A stretch of DNA of 64,000 nucleotides from Halomarina litorea (GCF_024227715.1 NZ_CP100448.1:1302001-1366000), one strand, 5' to 3'; positions 25,415 through 33,987 are shown, numbered from the stretch's first letter. Notes: generated by a model not told the origin, from the letters alone. Program-made: numbers and translations.

Positions 25415-26191
25415 ATGGCTACCACTTCGCGCCTGAAGGGCGTCGACTCGCGGGTCGTCGCGGTCCTCGCCGCCACTGGTCTCTCCGTCGCCGGTCTCGG
25501 CACCGGTATCCTCCTCGTCGTCGTTGCGGCGCAGGTCCTCACCGCCGCGTCGGTCACCATCACGGAGACGCTGTCGCTCGTCCTCTCGCTCGTCCTCGTC
25601 CAGGGAGTCGGCGTTCTCCTCGTCGCGGCCATCTACTTCGCGGTCACCGACCGGTCGTTCGGGTTCGTCGGCCTGCGGACGCCGACGCTCGGCGACTTCG
25701 CGTGGGTCGGCGGCGGCTTCCTGCTCTCGGTGCTCGGCTACGTCGCCGTCGCCGTCGTGATGGCCTCGACCGGAACCCAGTCGGCCCAGAACGAGGTCGT
25801 CGGCATCGTCGAGGGGAACCCGGACCTGCTGCTGTGGCTCGTCCCCCTCTCCTTTCTCCTCATCGGCCCCGGCGAGGAACTGCTCTTCCGGGGCATCGTG
25901 CAGGGTCGCCTCCGCGAGGCGTTCGGCCCCGCTCTCGCCATCGGCGTGGCGACGTTCATCTTCGTCGCCCTCCACTACTTCTCGCTGTCGGGGAGCGCTA
26001 CCCAGCGGCTGGTCTACATCACGGCGCTGGTCCCGCCGGCTCTCGTCTTCGCCGTCAGCTACGAGCGGACGAACAACATCCTCGTCCCCTCCCTCATCCA
26101 CGGGGCGTACAACGCCCTCCAGTTCGGCCTGCTCTACGTCGCGCTGAAGTACGGTCCGGAACTGCAGGAGACGGCCGCCGGCCTGCTCTGA
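25415..26191 (+). CDS. CPBP-family intramembrane protease
   Basis: A 258-residue integral membrane protein with about seven hydrophobic segments. The glutamate motif GPGEELLFRGIVQG carries the paired Glu and Arg of the CAAX-protease/bacteriocin-processing (Abi, CPBP) family. The His motif is FIFVALHYFS and the third motif is PSLIHGAYNAL. Members cleave prenylated or other membrane proteins or peptides; the haloarchaeal target is unknown. ATG 25415 is preferred to an upstream GTG. Confidence 0.87.
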   Translation: MATTSRLKGVDSRVVAVLAATGLSVAGLGTGILLVVVAAQVLTAASVTITETLSLVLSLVLVQGVGVLLVAAIYFAVTDRSFGFVGLRTPTLGDFAWVGGGFLLSVLGYVAVAVVMASTGTQSAQNEVVGIVEGNPDLLLWLVPLSFLLIGPGEELLFRGIVQGRLREAFGPALAIGVATFIFVALHYFSLSGSATQRLVYITALVPPALVFAVSYERTNNILVPSLIHGAYNALQFGLLYVALKYGPELQETAAGLL

Positions 26192-26242
26192 GTCCGAACT
26201 CGTCGGGAAGAACTTTTCCCCACCTGTCACGTATGCCCCGCC

Positions 26243-26833
26243 ATGACTGACGTCATCGTGGTCGGCGGCGGACCGGCCGGACTGAGCGCGGCGCTGTTCG
26301 CCTCGAAGAACGGCCTCGACACCGTTTGTTTCGACACCGACGGGACGTGGATGCACAAGGCCCACCTGTTCAACTACCTCGGGGTCGGGTCCATCGGCGG
26401 CGACTCGTTCATGACCACCGCCCGCCAGCAGGCCGACGACTTCGGCGTCGACCGCAGGCAGGGCGAGGAGGTCACCGGGGTCGACCAGTCGGACGACGGC
26501 TTCACCGTCACGAGCGAGGGGAGCGAGGCGTCCGCGCCCTATCTCGTCCTCGCGACGGGCGCGAACCGTGACCTCGCCGAGTCGCTCGGCTGTGACTTCA
26601 CCGACGAGGACGTCGTGGAGGTGGACGTGACGATGGAGACGAGCGTCGAGAACGCCTACGCGACGGGCGCGATGGTCCGCGCCGAGGAGTGGCAGGCGGT
26701 CATCTCGGCGGGCGACGGCGCGGCCGCCGCGCTGAACATCCTCACGAAGGAGAAGGGCGACCACTTCCACGACTTCGACACGCCCGGGGACGCAGACGAG
26801 ATGTTCGGAGAGATGCGAGATTCGAGCGAGTAG
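26243..26833 (+). CDS. Short thioredoxin-reductase-like FAD protein
   Basis: A 196-residue flavoprotein starting with the FAD-binding motif VIVVGGGPAGLSAALFA and containing a second nucleotide-contact segment LVLATGANR and a C-terminal ATGAM FAD motif. Compared with thioredoxin reductase (about 310) it lacks the NADPH domain and the redox CxxC pair. It cannot reduce thioredoxin by the standard mechanism and may act with a separate reductase. The gene ends with codons for RDSSE and a hairpin follows the stop. Confidence 0.78.
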   Translation: MTDVIVVGGGPAGLSAALFASKNGLDTVCFDTDGTWMHKAHLFNYLGVGSIGGDSFMTTARQQADDFGVDRRQGEEVTGVDQSDDGFTVTSEGSEASAPYLVLATGANRDLAESLGCDFTDEDVVEVDVTMETSVENAYATGAMVRAEEWQAVISAGDGAAAALNILTKEKGDHFHDFDTPGDADEMFGEMRDSSE

Positions 26834-26869
26834 CGCGGTTCGGAGGACGCGTAGCGTCCGAGAACCGCG
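26834..26869 (+). terminator. Hairpin directly after stop codon
   Basis: Immediately after the TAG stop (26831-26833) an inverted repeat forms a two-part stem: CGCGGTTC pairs with GAACCGCG, and inside it GGACGC pairs with GCGTCC around a GTA loop. No U-run follows, so it is not a classical intrinsic terminator. It may stabilise the 3' end or belong to the repeat type seen after the ligase genes. Confidence 0.6.
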
Positions 26870-26943
26870 GAGTGGCGAACGGCGACCGCAGGGGACCGTG
26901 ACCCGGTCGGTATCGCTTTACCGACACTCCATCACCACGCGGT

Positions 26944-27858
26944 ATGGACCTCCCCGACGGCTGGACCGCCGGAACCGTCCACCTGGGCGGTGTCGAACTC
27001 CGGTACTATCGTACCGGCGACGGCCCGCCGCTGGTCATGGCACACGGGTTCTACGAGAACGGGCGATGCTGGGAACGACTGGTGTCCGACCTCGCCACCG
27101 ACTACGACGTGGTGACGTACGACGCCCGCGGCCACGGCCGGTCGGACGCGCCGGCGTCGGGGTACGACGTTGGGAGCCGCATCGCGGACCTCGTCGGGCT
27201 CGTCGAGGCCCTGTCGCTCGCCGACCCGATTCTGCTCGGCCACTCGATGGGTGGGTCGACCGCCGCGTGGACTGCGGCGACCCACCCCGACCTCCCGCGT
27301 GCACTGGTCCTCGAAGACCCCGCCGGGATGTACGGCGACCCGGAGTTGGGACCCGCAGAGCGGGCGCGGTTCGTCCGCGAGACCCTCCGTGAGTGGGCCG
27401 ACGAGTCGACAGTGGAAGAGTCGTCCACAAACGACACCGCCGACGAGGCCGGGTGGGAACGGCGGGTCGCCGTCGCGAACGCCGAGTGCAGTCCGGAAAT
27501 CGCCGAAATCGCACGCGAGGGCTACCCCCTCCTGGGGGACGCGTTCGAGCGAATCACCTGCCCGACGCTCGTCCTGAAGGCCGACGCCGACACCGAGCGG
27601 AGGGTGACGGACCTCGACATCGCCGACGCACTCGGGGACGGACGACTCGTCCACGTCCCCGGCGCGGGCCACGGTGTGTTCCGGAGCGAGTACGACGCCG
27701 CGTTCGCCGAGATGCGCGCGTTTCTCCGGCGGGTGTGCGTCGTCGAGACGGAAGAAGGGCGACGCGGAGTGGGGCGCCGACTCAGACCACCAGCGACCGC
27801 AACTGACAGGAGAGGACGACGTCGTCGTCCTGATTCAGCACCTCGGCGTCGTAGGTGA
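26944..27858 (+). CDS. Alpha/beta hydrolase with antisense C-terminal tail
   Basis: A 304-residue alpha/beta hydrolase: oxyanion loop MAHGFYENGRCW, DARGHGRSD, Ser nucleophile elbow LLGHSMGGST, acid in LVLKADAD and the His in GAGHGVF. The fold is complete by about residue 265. The last 25-30 residues (RGVGRRLRPPATATDRRGRR onward) are strongly basic, unlike the rest of this acidic protein, and are encoded antisense to the MaoC gene, overlapping it by 77 bases. The original stop was probably lost and the frame now runs on. The substrate is not identifiable. Confidence 0.8.
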   Translation: MDLPDGWTAGTVHLGGVELRYYRTGDGPPLVMAHGFYENGRCWERLVSDLATDYDVVTYDARGHGRSDAPASGYDVGSRIADLVGLVEALSLADPILLGHSMGGSTAAWTAATHPDLPRALVLEDPAGMYGDPELGPAERARFVRETLREWADESTVEESSTNDTADEAGWERRVAVANAECSPEIAEIAREGYPLLGDAFERITCPTLVLKADADTERRVTDLDIADALGDGRLVHVPGAGHGVFRSEYDAAFAEMRAFLRRVCVVETEEGRRGVGRRLRPPATATDRRGRRRRPDSAPRRRR

Positions 27859-28255
27859 TGACGCCGTTCCCCACCGGGTGGTCGCGTTCGGTCTTCTCCA
27901 CGACTTCGAGTTCGACGTGGACCGTGTCGCCGACGAACGTGGGCGCGCGGAACCGGAGGCGGTCGACGCCGTAGAAGGCGACGACGGCGTCGCGTTCCGC
28001 CTCGCTTCTGGACTGCCAGAGCAGACCCGTCATGACCGAGAAGACGAGCGCGCCGTGGGCGATTCGCTCGCCGAAGTCCGACTCGGCCATCGCCTCGGCG
28101 TCGGTGTGGAGGTGGTTGAAGTCGCCGCTGACGCCCGCGAAGTTCTCCACCGTCGCCCCCGTGATGGTCCGGCCCTGCGTGGTGACGGTCATTCCCACCT
28201 CGCAGTCCGCGAAGTAGCTGTAGTCACTCTCTCCGGTGGCGTCGTCGGCGCTCAC
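27782..28255 (-). CDS. MaoC-like hot-dog dehydratase
   Basis: A 157-residue (R)-specific enoyl-CoA hydratase-like protein. The hydratase-2 motif is SGDFNHLHTDAEAM, supplying the catalytic Asp and His, followed by HGALVFSVMTGL. It could hydrate enoyl-CoA with R stereochemistry, in contrast to the S-type domain of the fused protein upstream. Its start overlaps the end of the thioesterase gene by four bases (ATGA), and it is last in a three-gene minus-strand operon. Confidence 0.88.
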   Translation of the reverse strand: MSADDATGESDYSYFADCEVGMTVTTQGRTITGATVENFAGVSGDFNHLHTDAEAMAESDFGERIAHGALVFSVMTGLLWQSRSEAERDAVVAFYGVDRLRFRAPTFVGDTVHVELEVVEKTERDHPVGNGVITYDAEVLNQDDDVVLSCQLRSLVV

Positions 28256-28731
28256 GCCGAGTCACCCCGGAACAGGCGGTAGGTTGTCCCCCCCGTCGCG
28301 ACCACCTTCCGGTCGCCGTCGGGGGCGACGCTCGTCACCTCGCACTCGGTGACGCCTACCGACGTGCCCGCGCGGACGACGTGCGCCTCGGCGCGCAGGT
28401 CGGCCGTCGCCGGCCGGACGTAGCGCACGTTCATGTCCGTCGTCGTCAGGCCCACGCCGGACCCGAACGTCGACCGGAGGGCGAACCCGCTGGCCGTGTC
28501 GATGAGTGCGGCCGTGACGCCGCCGTGCATCGAGTCGTTCGGGAGGTTGGTGAACGTCTCGTCGAACGGGACGGTCAGCACGGCGCGGCCCTCGCGGGCG
28601 GACTCGACGTCCAGTCCGAGCAACCCGAACAGGCCGTGCTGGGCGGCCTCCTCCCGCAGGCGGCGCTCGCGGGCCTCGACCGTCTCCTCGGCGTCGTCCT
28701 CGCGTCTCGAACTCGCGTCCGACTCGCCCAT
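28252..28731 (-). CDS. PaaI-type hot-dog thioesterase
   Basis: A 159-residue acyl-CoA thioesterase. The family motif NDSMHGGVTAALIDTASG (His-Gly-Gly, and Asp in ALID) is intact, with TTTDMNVRYVRPA as the second conserved strand. An N-terminal charged helix (residues 5-30) precedes the fold. PaaI-type enzymes clear dead-end CoA esters, fitting the surrounding beta-oxidation genes. Its ATG lies directly next to the stop of the large fused enzyme. Confidence 0.88.
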   Translation of the reverse strand: MGESDASSRREDDAEETVEARERRLREEAAQHGLFGLLGLDVESAREGRAVLTVPFDETFTNLPNDSMHGGVTAALIDTASGFALRSTFGSGVGLTTTDMNVRYVRPATADLRAEAHVVRAGTSVGVTECEVTSVAPDGDRKVVATGGTTYRLFRGDSA

Positions 28732-30690
28732 CTACCTGCCCTCGAACTCGGCGTCGCGTTTCTCCATGAACGCGCTGGTGCCCTCCTTCATGTCCTCGGT
28801 GGTGAGCAGGAGGCCGAACGCCTGGGACTCCAGTTCGAGGCCCGCCGAGAGGTCCTGGTCGCGACCGGCGTTCATCACTTGCTTCGCCTTCCCCAGTGCG
28901 ATGGGCGCGCCGTGGACGAGGTCGTCGAGGAACTCCTCGACCGTGTCGTCGAACTCGCTCTCGGGGACGGCCCGGTTGATGAGACCCCACTCCTCTGCGG
29001 TCTCGGCGTCGATGCGGTTCCCGCGGAAGACGAGTTCCTTCGCGCGAGCGTCGGTGAGCATCCGCATCGCACGCTGGGTGCCGCCGCCGCCGGGGATGAG
29101 GCCGAGGTTGATTTCGGGGAAGCCGAACTCCGAGTCCTCGGTGGCGATTCGCAGGTCGCAGGCGAGAGCGAGTTCGTGACCCCCGCCGAGACAGAAGCCC
29201 TGAATCTTCGCCAGCGTGGGCCGGGGGTACTCTGCGACGACCTCGAAGAACTCCGTGACGCCCGCCTCGTGCGGTTCCATCCCGGAGAAGCCGGTGATGT
29301 CCGCCCCGGCGGAGAACGCCCGGTCGCCGGTCCCCTCGAAGGTGACACAGCGCACGTCCTCGGTCGGCGTCGTCTCCAGCAGGTGGACCACCTCGTCCAT
29401 CAGATCGCCGTTGAGCGCGTTCAGGCGTTCGGGACGGTCGAGTTCGACTTCGAGGAGGCCGTCCTCGTTCAGGTCGGCGTTGATGGTCGTGTAGTGGCGC
29501 TCGCCTCCCTCGCCGCCGTAGTTGTAGAAGCCCTCGCTGGCGTCCTCGCCGGTCTTGCCCGCCTCGACGAGGTCTTCGAGGTACGCGGCGGGGTCGTAGC
29601 GGTCCTCGCCGGTCGCCTCGTGGCGCTCGCGGAGCTTCTCGAGGACGGTGTCGAGGCCGAGCTTGTCTGCTCGGCGACACGGGCCCTCGGGGAAGCCGGC
29701 ACCGAGGCGCATCCCGATGTCGATGGCCTCCGCGGTGGCGACGTCGTCCCCGATGAGCTTCGCCGCCTCGTTTATCATGCGTGCCTCGATACGCAACCAG
29801 TCGAACTCGCCGTCGGCGTCCTCCGGCTGGTAGTCCGCGCCGTCGCCCGACTCGTAGTCGTAGTAGCCCTTGCCGGTCTTCTGGCCGAGTTCCTCGGCGT
29901 CGACCTTCTCTTGGACGACGGGCGGGATGGGTTTCCCCGCCTCCTTGCGTACGCTGTAGCCGATGTCGATGCCCGTCAGGTCCGAGAGTTCGAACGGTCC
30001 CATCGGGTAACCCCGTTCGTGGACCATCGTGGCGTCGGCCTGCCGCACCGACGCCTCCTCGCCCGAGACCATCCACGCCGCCTCGTCGCCGAACGGGCCG
30101 AGCACGGAGTTGACGACGAAGCCGTTGACGTCCTTGCGGACGTAGATGGGCGTCTTGCCGATGGCCTCGACGAACGCGTAGGCCGTCTCCGCCGTCTCGT
30201 CCGCCGTTTCCGCGCCGTAGATGACCTCGACGAGGTCCATCTTCACGGGCGGGTTGAAGAAGTGCGTCCCGACGACGCTCTCGGGCCGGTCGGTGGCGCT
30301 CGCTATCTCGGTGATGGACAGCGAAGAGGTGTTCGTCGCGAGGATGGCCCCCTCGGGCGCGAGGTCGTCGAGCTCGCCGAAGATGTCCTTCTTCAGGCTC
30401 ATCTGCTCGGGCGCGGCCTCGATGACGAGGTCGGCGTCGGAGACGGCCTCCCCGAGGTCGACCGCCGTCTCGATGCGGTTCAGGACCTCCTCGGGCGTCT
30501 GGTCGACGATGCCCTTCTCCGCGAGTTTCTCCAGCGACCACTTGATGGAGTCGTAGCCGTCGTCGACGTACTCCTGTTCGATGTCGCGCATCGTGACTTG
30601 GTAGCCCGCCAGCGCGACGACTTCCGTGATGCCGTGACCCATGCTCCCCGCACCGAGGACGGTGACGCGGTCGATGTCGTCTAGCTCCAT
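28732..30690 (-). CDS. Fused 3-hydroxyacyl-CoA dehydrogenase / enoyl-CoA hydratase
   Basis: A 652-residue bifunctional beta-oxidation enzyme. Residues 1-about 380 are 3-hydroxyacyl-CoA dehydrogenase: NAD loop VLGAGSMGHGITEVVALAG, catalytic His region VGTHFFNPPVKMDLVEV, and GRGYYDYE-like KTGKGYYDYESGDG. Residues about 395-652 are enoyl-CoA hydratase with FSAGADI, CLGGGHELALACDL and the catalytic-loop FGFPEINLGLIPGGGG, where the Glu is retained. The domain order (dehydrogenase first) is the reverse of bacterial FadB and is the usual archaeal arrangement. It heads an operon with the thioesterase and MaoC. Confidence 0.93.
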   Translation of the reverse strand: MELDDIDRVTVLGAGSMGHGITEVVALAGYQVTMRDIEQEYVDDGYDSIKWSLEKLAEKGIVDQTPEEVLNRIETAVDLGEAVSDADLVIEAAPEQMSLKKDIFGELDDLAPEGAILATNTSSLSITEIASATDRPESVVGTHFFNPPVKMDLVEVIYGAETADETAETAYAFVEAIGKTPIYVRKDVNGFVVNSVLGPFGDEAAWMVSGEEASVRQADATMVHERGYPMGPFELSDLTGIDIGYSVRKEAGKPIPPVVQEKVDAEELGQKTGKGYYDYESGDGADYQPEDADGEFDWLRIEARMINEAAKLIGDDVATAEAIDIGMRLGAGFPEGPCRRADKLGLDTVLEKLRERHEATGEDRYDPAAYLEDLVEAGKTGEDASEGFYNYGGEGGERHYTTINADLNEDGLLEVELDRPERLNALNGDLMDEVVHLLETTPTEDVRCVTFEGTGDRAFSAGADITGFSGMEPHEAGVTEFFEVVAEYPRPTLAKIQGFCLGGGHELALACDLRIATEDSEFGFPEINLGLIPGGGGTQRAMRMLTDARAKELVFRGNRIDAETAEEWGLINRAVPESEFDDTVEEFLDDLVHGAPIALGKAKQVMNAGRDQDLSAGLELESQAFGLLLTTEDMKEGTSAFMEKRDAEFEGR

Positions 30691-30831
30691 GGGTCGAAGG
30701 CAGTCGCGGACGGCTTAATTCCACCGGGGGCGGTTACCATTGACCACCTTCCTCGCGACTGGGCGTACACTGGCAACTCAGTTCGAGAGTCGTCGAACAG
30801 CGTTAGCAACTGCCCGGGTCGTGACTCCCGA

Positions 30832-30980
30832 TCAGGACACACCGTCCGACCGCCCCTCGCGTGGCGGGACGACCGTGACAGTCTCGGCATCGGTTGTATC
30901 TGGATGTCCGGATGGTCCCAGAGGAGCGTCCCGAGAGCGAAAGAGTCGCCGGGAAGGGTTAACTCGGTAACCGTTGGCAT
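30832..30980 (-). pseudogene. Remnant of a Bat-type regulator N-terminus
   Basis: ATG at 30980 opens MPTVTELTLPGDSFALGT and continues to LLWDHPDIQIQ, which is the characteristic beginning of HTH_10/Bat regulators. The frame then changes. After a single-base loss the neighbouring frame gives DAETVTVVPPREGRSDGVS and a stop at 30832-30834. The remaining about 170 residues, including the HTH, are missing. In the first frame the ORF runs on with no family likeness to the ligase-block gene start. The rest of the gap between 30691 and 30831 shows no other gene. Confidence 0.6.
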
Positions 30981-31282
30981 GGTTCTTGTATCTCCGGTCT
31001 GCCCTCGTGTCGGACGCTGATCGTCGTTCCCTATCGACGCTCTCCCGGGCAGAACAGTCCTGTCTCTCCCGCATCCCGAACGAACCGACCGCCGCCTTCC
31101 ACCCCGACGCCCACCGGTCGGGACTGTCCGGTGAGCGGGTTCGAGTCGTCGCTCCGCGGCTCTCACTCATTGCGCTCGTCACCCCGACTCCCCGAGGCGG
31201 TGAGTGACCGACGGGAACGAACCGCCTCGAAACTCACGGGTCGTTCCACTCCCCGCTCGCCTTCCCGAGATTCTCGCTCGTT
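30981..31282. other. Repeat-rich intergenic stretch, no gene
   Basis: About 300 bases upstream of the Bat remnant and downstream of the ligase at 31283. I find no coding signal. It contains the second copy of the 27-base ligase 3'-flank element (minus strand, 31250-31276, 26/27 identity to 20223-20249) and GC-rich inverted sequence (for example CCGCCTCG near 31222 and CGAGGCGG near 31193). Confidence 0.6.
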
Positions 31283-32854
31283 TCACTCGCTCGAATCCCG
31301 CAGCTTGAACTTCTGGACCTTCCCGCTCGGGTTCTTCGGCAGTTCCTCGACGAACTCGTACTCGCGCGGGCGCTTGAAGTCCGCCAGATCGTCCGATGCC
31401 AGCAGGAACTCGTCCAGTTCCTGTCCCGTCGTGTCGCCCACGACGTACGCCATCACCAGTTCGCCCCACTCGTCGTCCGGTTGGCCCACGACGGCGGCCT
31501 CGACCACGTCGGGGTGCGAGAACAGGACGTCCTCCACCTCCGTCGGGTAGATGTTCTCGCCGCCGGAGATGATCATGTCGTCCTTGCGGTCCACGACGAA
31601 CAGGTAGCCGTCCTCGTCGCGGTAGCCGAGGTCGCCCGAGTAGTACCACGTCTTGCCGTCGGCCTCACGCAGGGACTCCGCGGTGGCGTCCGGCCGGTTC
31701 CAGTACTCGCGCATCGTACACGGCCCGGCGAACAGAATCTCCCCGATGTCGCCCTGTTCGACCGTCTGGTCGGGGGCGGCGTCGGGTTCGACGATGCGCA
31801 TGTCGTGGTTGAGCGCCGGGAGGCCCGCCGACCCCTGCTTGCTCACCTGCTCGTCGGGGTGCTGGAACGTGCCGCAGGGGCCGATTTCGGTCATCCCGTA
31901 GGCCTGCAGGTAGTCTTCACAGAACTGCTCGCGGCAGGCGTCGAGGACGCGCTTGGGCATCGGTGCGGCGCCGTAGAACCCGATTTCGAGCGTGGAGGTG
32001 TCTGCGTCCACGTCGGGGGCGACCTGTGCCAGCGCGTTCCACGCCGTCGGCGCGGCGAACAACTGGGTCACGCCGTGTTCCTCGATGGCCTGCAGGACTG
32101 CGACGGGGTCGAACTCGTGGTGGACGACGCTCGTCGCGCCGACGTGCACCCGCGGGAAGAGGTTGGCGTGGAGTTCCGCGCAGTGATACAGGGGAAGCGC
32201 CGACAGACCCACCGCGTCCTTGCCGATGCCGCTCTCGGCCAGACAGACGAGGTTGTGCTCGACCATGTCGCGGTGTTCGTGGACGACGCCCTTCGGGCGG
32301 CCCGTCGTCCCCGAGGTGTAGATGAAGGCGTAGACGTCGTCCTCGGCGACGGTGACGTCGGGGCGCTCGGCGTCGCCCGATTCGAGGACGGCGTAGAAGT
32401 CGCGGGCGAACTCGGGGAGGTCGTTGCCGCCCGCCTCGCCCGGCGAGTCGGGGCCGTCGACGTAGAGGTACTCCTCGACGGTGTCGAGGTTTCCACGGGC
32501 GCCCTCGGTCGCCTCGCGGGTGTCCTCCTCGAAGACGAGGACGCTCGACTCGGCGTCGTCGAGGATGAACTCCACCTCGCCGGCGGGCAGGCGGTAGTTT
32601 AGCGGGTTGAACACCGCGCCGAGTTTCGCGCAGGCGTACACCGTCACGACGAGTTCCGACCCGTTGAACAGCATCGTGGAGACCCGGTCGCCCTTCCCGA
32701 CGCCGAGGTCGGAGAGGGCGTTCGCCAGTCGATTGGCTCGCTCGTCGAACTCGCGGAACGTCCACCACTGGTCCTTGCGTGGGTAGACGAGGGCGTCGCG
32801 GTCGGGGTACTTCTCCGCGCTCAGTTCGAGGGTGTCCGCTATCGTGGGATGCAT
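31283..32854 (-). CDS. Acyl-CoA ligase (AMP-forming)
   Basis: A 523-residue adenylate-forming enzyme. ATP loop IYTSGTTGRPKGVVHEH, adenine motif LQAYGMTEIGP, hinge SGDLGYRDEDGYLFVVDRKD, and catalytic Lys in PSGKVQKFKLRD at the end. It belongs to the same broad family as the ligase at 18630 but is only distantly similar along its length. The 3' flanks of the two genes, however, are nearly identical. ATG 32854 is chosen because MHPTIADTLELSAEKYPD is the family N-terminus. Substrate chain length is not predictable. Confidence 0.92.
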   Translation of the reverse strand: MHPTIADTLELSAEKYPDRDALVYPRKDQWWTFREFDERANRLANALSDLGVGKGDRVSTMLFNGSELVVTVYACAKLGAVFNPLNYRLPAGEVEFILDDAESSVLVFEEDTREATEGARGNLDTVEEYLYVDGPDSPGEAGGNDLPEFARDFYAVLESGDAERPDVTVAEDDVYAFIYTSGTTGRPKGVVHEHRDMVEHNLVCLAESGIGKDAVGLSALPLYHCAELHANLFPRVHVGATSVVHHEFDPVAVLQAIEEHGVTQLFAAPTAWNALAQVAPDVDADTSTLEIGFYGAAPMPKRVLDACREQFCEDYLQAYGMTEIGPCGTFQHPDEQVSKQGSAGLPALNHDMRIVEPDAAPDQTVEQGDIGEILFAGPCTMREYWNRPDATAESLREADGKTWYYSGDLGYRDEDGYLFVVDRKDDMIISGGENIYPTEVEDVLFSHPDVVEAAVVGQPDDEWGELVMAYVVGDTTGQELDEFLLASDDLADFKRPREYEFVEELPKNPSGKVQKFKLRDSSE

Positions 32855-32947
32855 ACACCTGACACGATACGCCGCGGGTTGTAGTTCTATCGCCGCCGCG
32901 GGTCCCACGTTCGAAACGTTGAAACGCGTTATGCGACACTGTCCGGT

Positions 32948-33232
32948 ATGGAACTACGGGTCATCGAGAACGAGCCGACCGAACTCTCGATAGAGATCGC
33001 CGGCGAGGACCACACGTTCATGAACGTGCTGAAGGGGGCACTGCTGGAGACCGAGGGCGTCGCGGCCGCGACCTACGACATGAACCCCGAGCAGTCGGGC
33101 GGGCAGACGGACCCCATCCTCACCGTCAAGACCGAGGAGGGGACCGAACCGCTCGACGCACTCGCCGCCGCCGCGGGAAACGTCAAGGAGAAGGCGACCG
33201 ACTTCCGCGACGCGTTCGAGGCCGCCGCGTAA
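32948..33232 (+). CDS. rpoL: DNA-directed RNA polymerase subunit L
   Basis: Small Rpo11/Rpb11 homologue of 94 residues that dimerises with subunit D in polymerase assembly. The N-terminal [17 protein letters not shown] and the conserved [15 protein letters not shown] segment are diagnostic. The gene is complete and monocistronic; an AT-rich CGTTATGCG about 15-25 bases before the ATG is the probable promoter. Confidence 0.96.
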   Translation: MELRVIENEPTELSIEIAGEDHTFMNVLKGALLETEGVAAATYDMNPEQSGGQTDPILTVKTEEGTEPLDALAAAAGNVKEKATDFRDAFEAAA

Positions 33233-33289
33233 CCCCGCTCTCTCGCATCTCTCGTCTCCACACCGGACCCGGGAGCGGCGCGTCCCGCC

Positions 33290-33475
33290 TCACCCGACGG
33301 CCGCCTGTTCCCACGTCCCGTGGGTCGGACACCAGAACGTCTGCCCGTGGAGGCGCGGGGAGTCACCGCCGCAGTCCGGGCAGTCGAGACTGTCGGCCTC
33401 GAAGCGCGTCGAGACGCCCATCTCCCGGTACACCTCCCGCCACCCACCACTGGGCGAGGAGCGCTCGTCAGGCAT
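33290..33475 (-). CDS. Micro zinc-finger protein
   Basis: A 61-residue protein starting MPDERSSPSGGWREVYREMG. It has two zinc-ligand pairs, CPDCGG and CPTHG (three Cys plus a His in the second knuckle), 16 residues apart, making a single zinc ribbon. Its start codon lies eight bases inside the end of the upstream zinc-ribbon gene. Haloarchaea encode many such one-domain proteins of under 70 residues, some linked to motility and stress; this one has no known function. Confidence 0.7.
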   Translation of the reverse strand: MPDERSSPSGGWREVYREMGVSTRFEADSLDCPDCGGDSPRLHGQTFWCPTHGTWEQAAVG

Positions 33476-33662
33476 CGTCCTCGCAGCGCCAGCACCCCGA
33501 TTCGAGGGTGTGGTCGGTCGCTTCGAGGCCGCACCGCTCACAGCGCCAGTAGTAGTGGTCAAGGCGGCCGTGGCGGTCGTAGCCCGCGTGCGGTCCGGTG
33601 ACCCTCGCCCGTCGTGACGCGGGACCGGTCGCCTCGGGGTGGTGTGCGGTGTTGGTGTGCAT
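33468..33662 (-). CDS. Micro zinc-ribbon protein
   Basis: A 64-residue protein, MHTNTAHHPEATGPASRR onward, with RCERCGLEATDH and SGCWRCEDDA giving two CxxC knuckles 14 residues apart. The N-terminal half is His/Arg-rich. It overlaps the start of the second zinc-finger gene by eight bases, so the pair is cotranscribed and likely to function together. ATG 33662 is the first start that avoids a long basic extension. Confidence 0.65.
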   Translation of the reverse strand: MHTNTAHHPEATGPASRRARVTGPHAGYDRHGRLDHYYWRCERCGLEATDHTLESGCWRCEDDA

Positions 33663-33987
33663 CGGGTGTGGTGTAGCTGCGGCTTCCGGGTCTCCTCGAA
33701 CGCGGCGTCCGGGTGCCGTCTGCACCCGCGTTCGGTCCGCGACGCCGGGTTCACTCTGCGCCATCCGTCTCCCTCGACACCACACGGTGAGAACCGACCA
33801 CAGTTCGTCCGGTCTCCGTGGTGTGTTCGGGGGGAGACAGTAGAATACAGGAGCTACAGCGGCTAAAGGGGCCGCCTAGCTCGGTGAAAGTGAAGAATCC
33901 GACCGGTTCTTCGGGTCGTCTTCGAGGCCCTCGACGCGTGGGAACGCAGTTCCGCCCGACGGTCGAGGACTGGTCTGGACGGGGGCG
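33663..33987. other. 325-base gap without recognisable gene
   Basis: Upstream region of the zinc-ribbon pair and downstream of hisF. No frame has protein-like composition. A small inverted repeat (GAAGAA at about 33894 with TTCTTC at about 33909) could be a hairpin downstream of hisF. No RNA gene is recognised. Confidence 0.4.

Noticed and set aside
28262-30724. 820-codon minus frame over the 3-hydroxyacyl-CoA dehydrogenase gene
   Set aside because: Frame-shifted shadow, very Arg-rich, with no motif; the real 652-residue enzyme occupies another frame.
30691-31282. Search for a tRNA or insertion sequence in the gap
   Set aside because: No cloverleaf, T-loop consensus, transposase motif or terminal inverted repeats with target duplication were seen.
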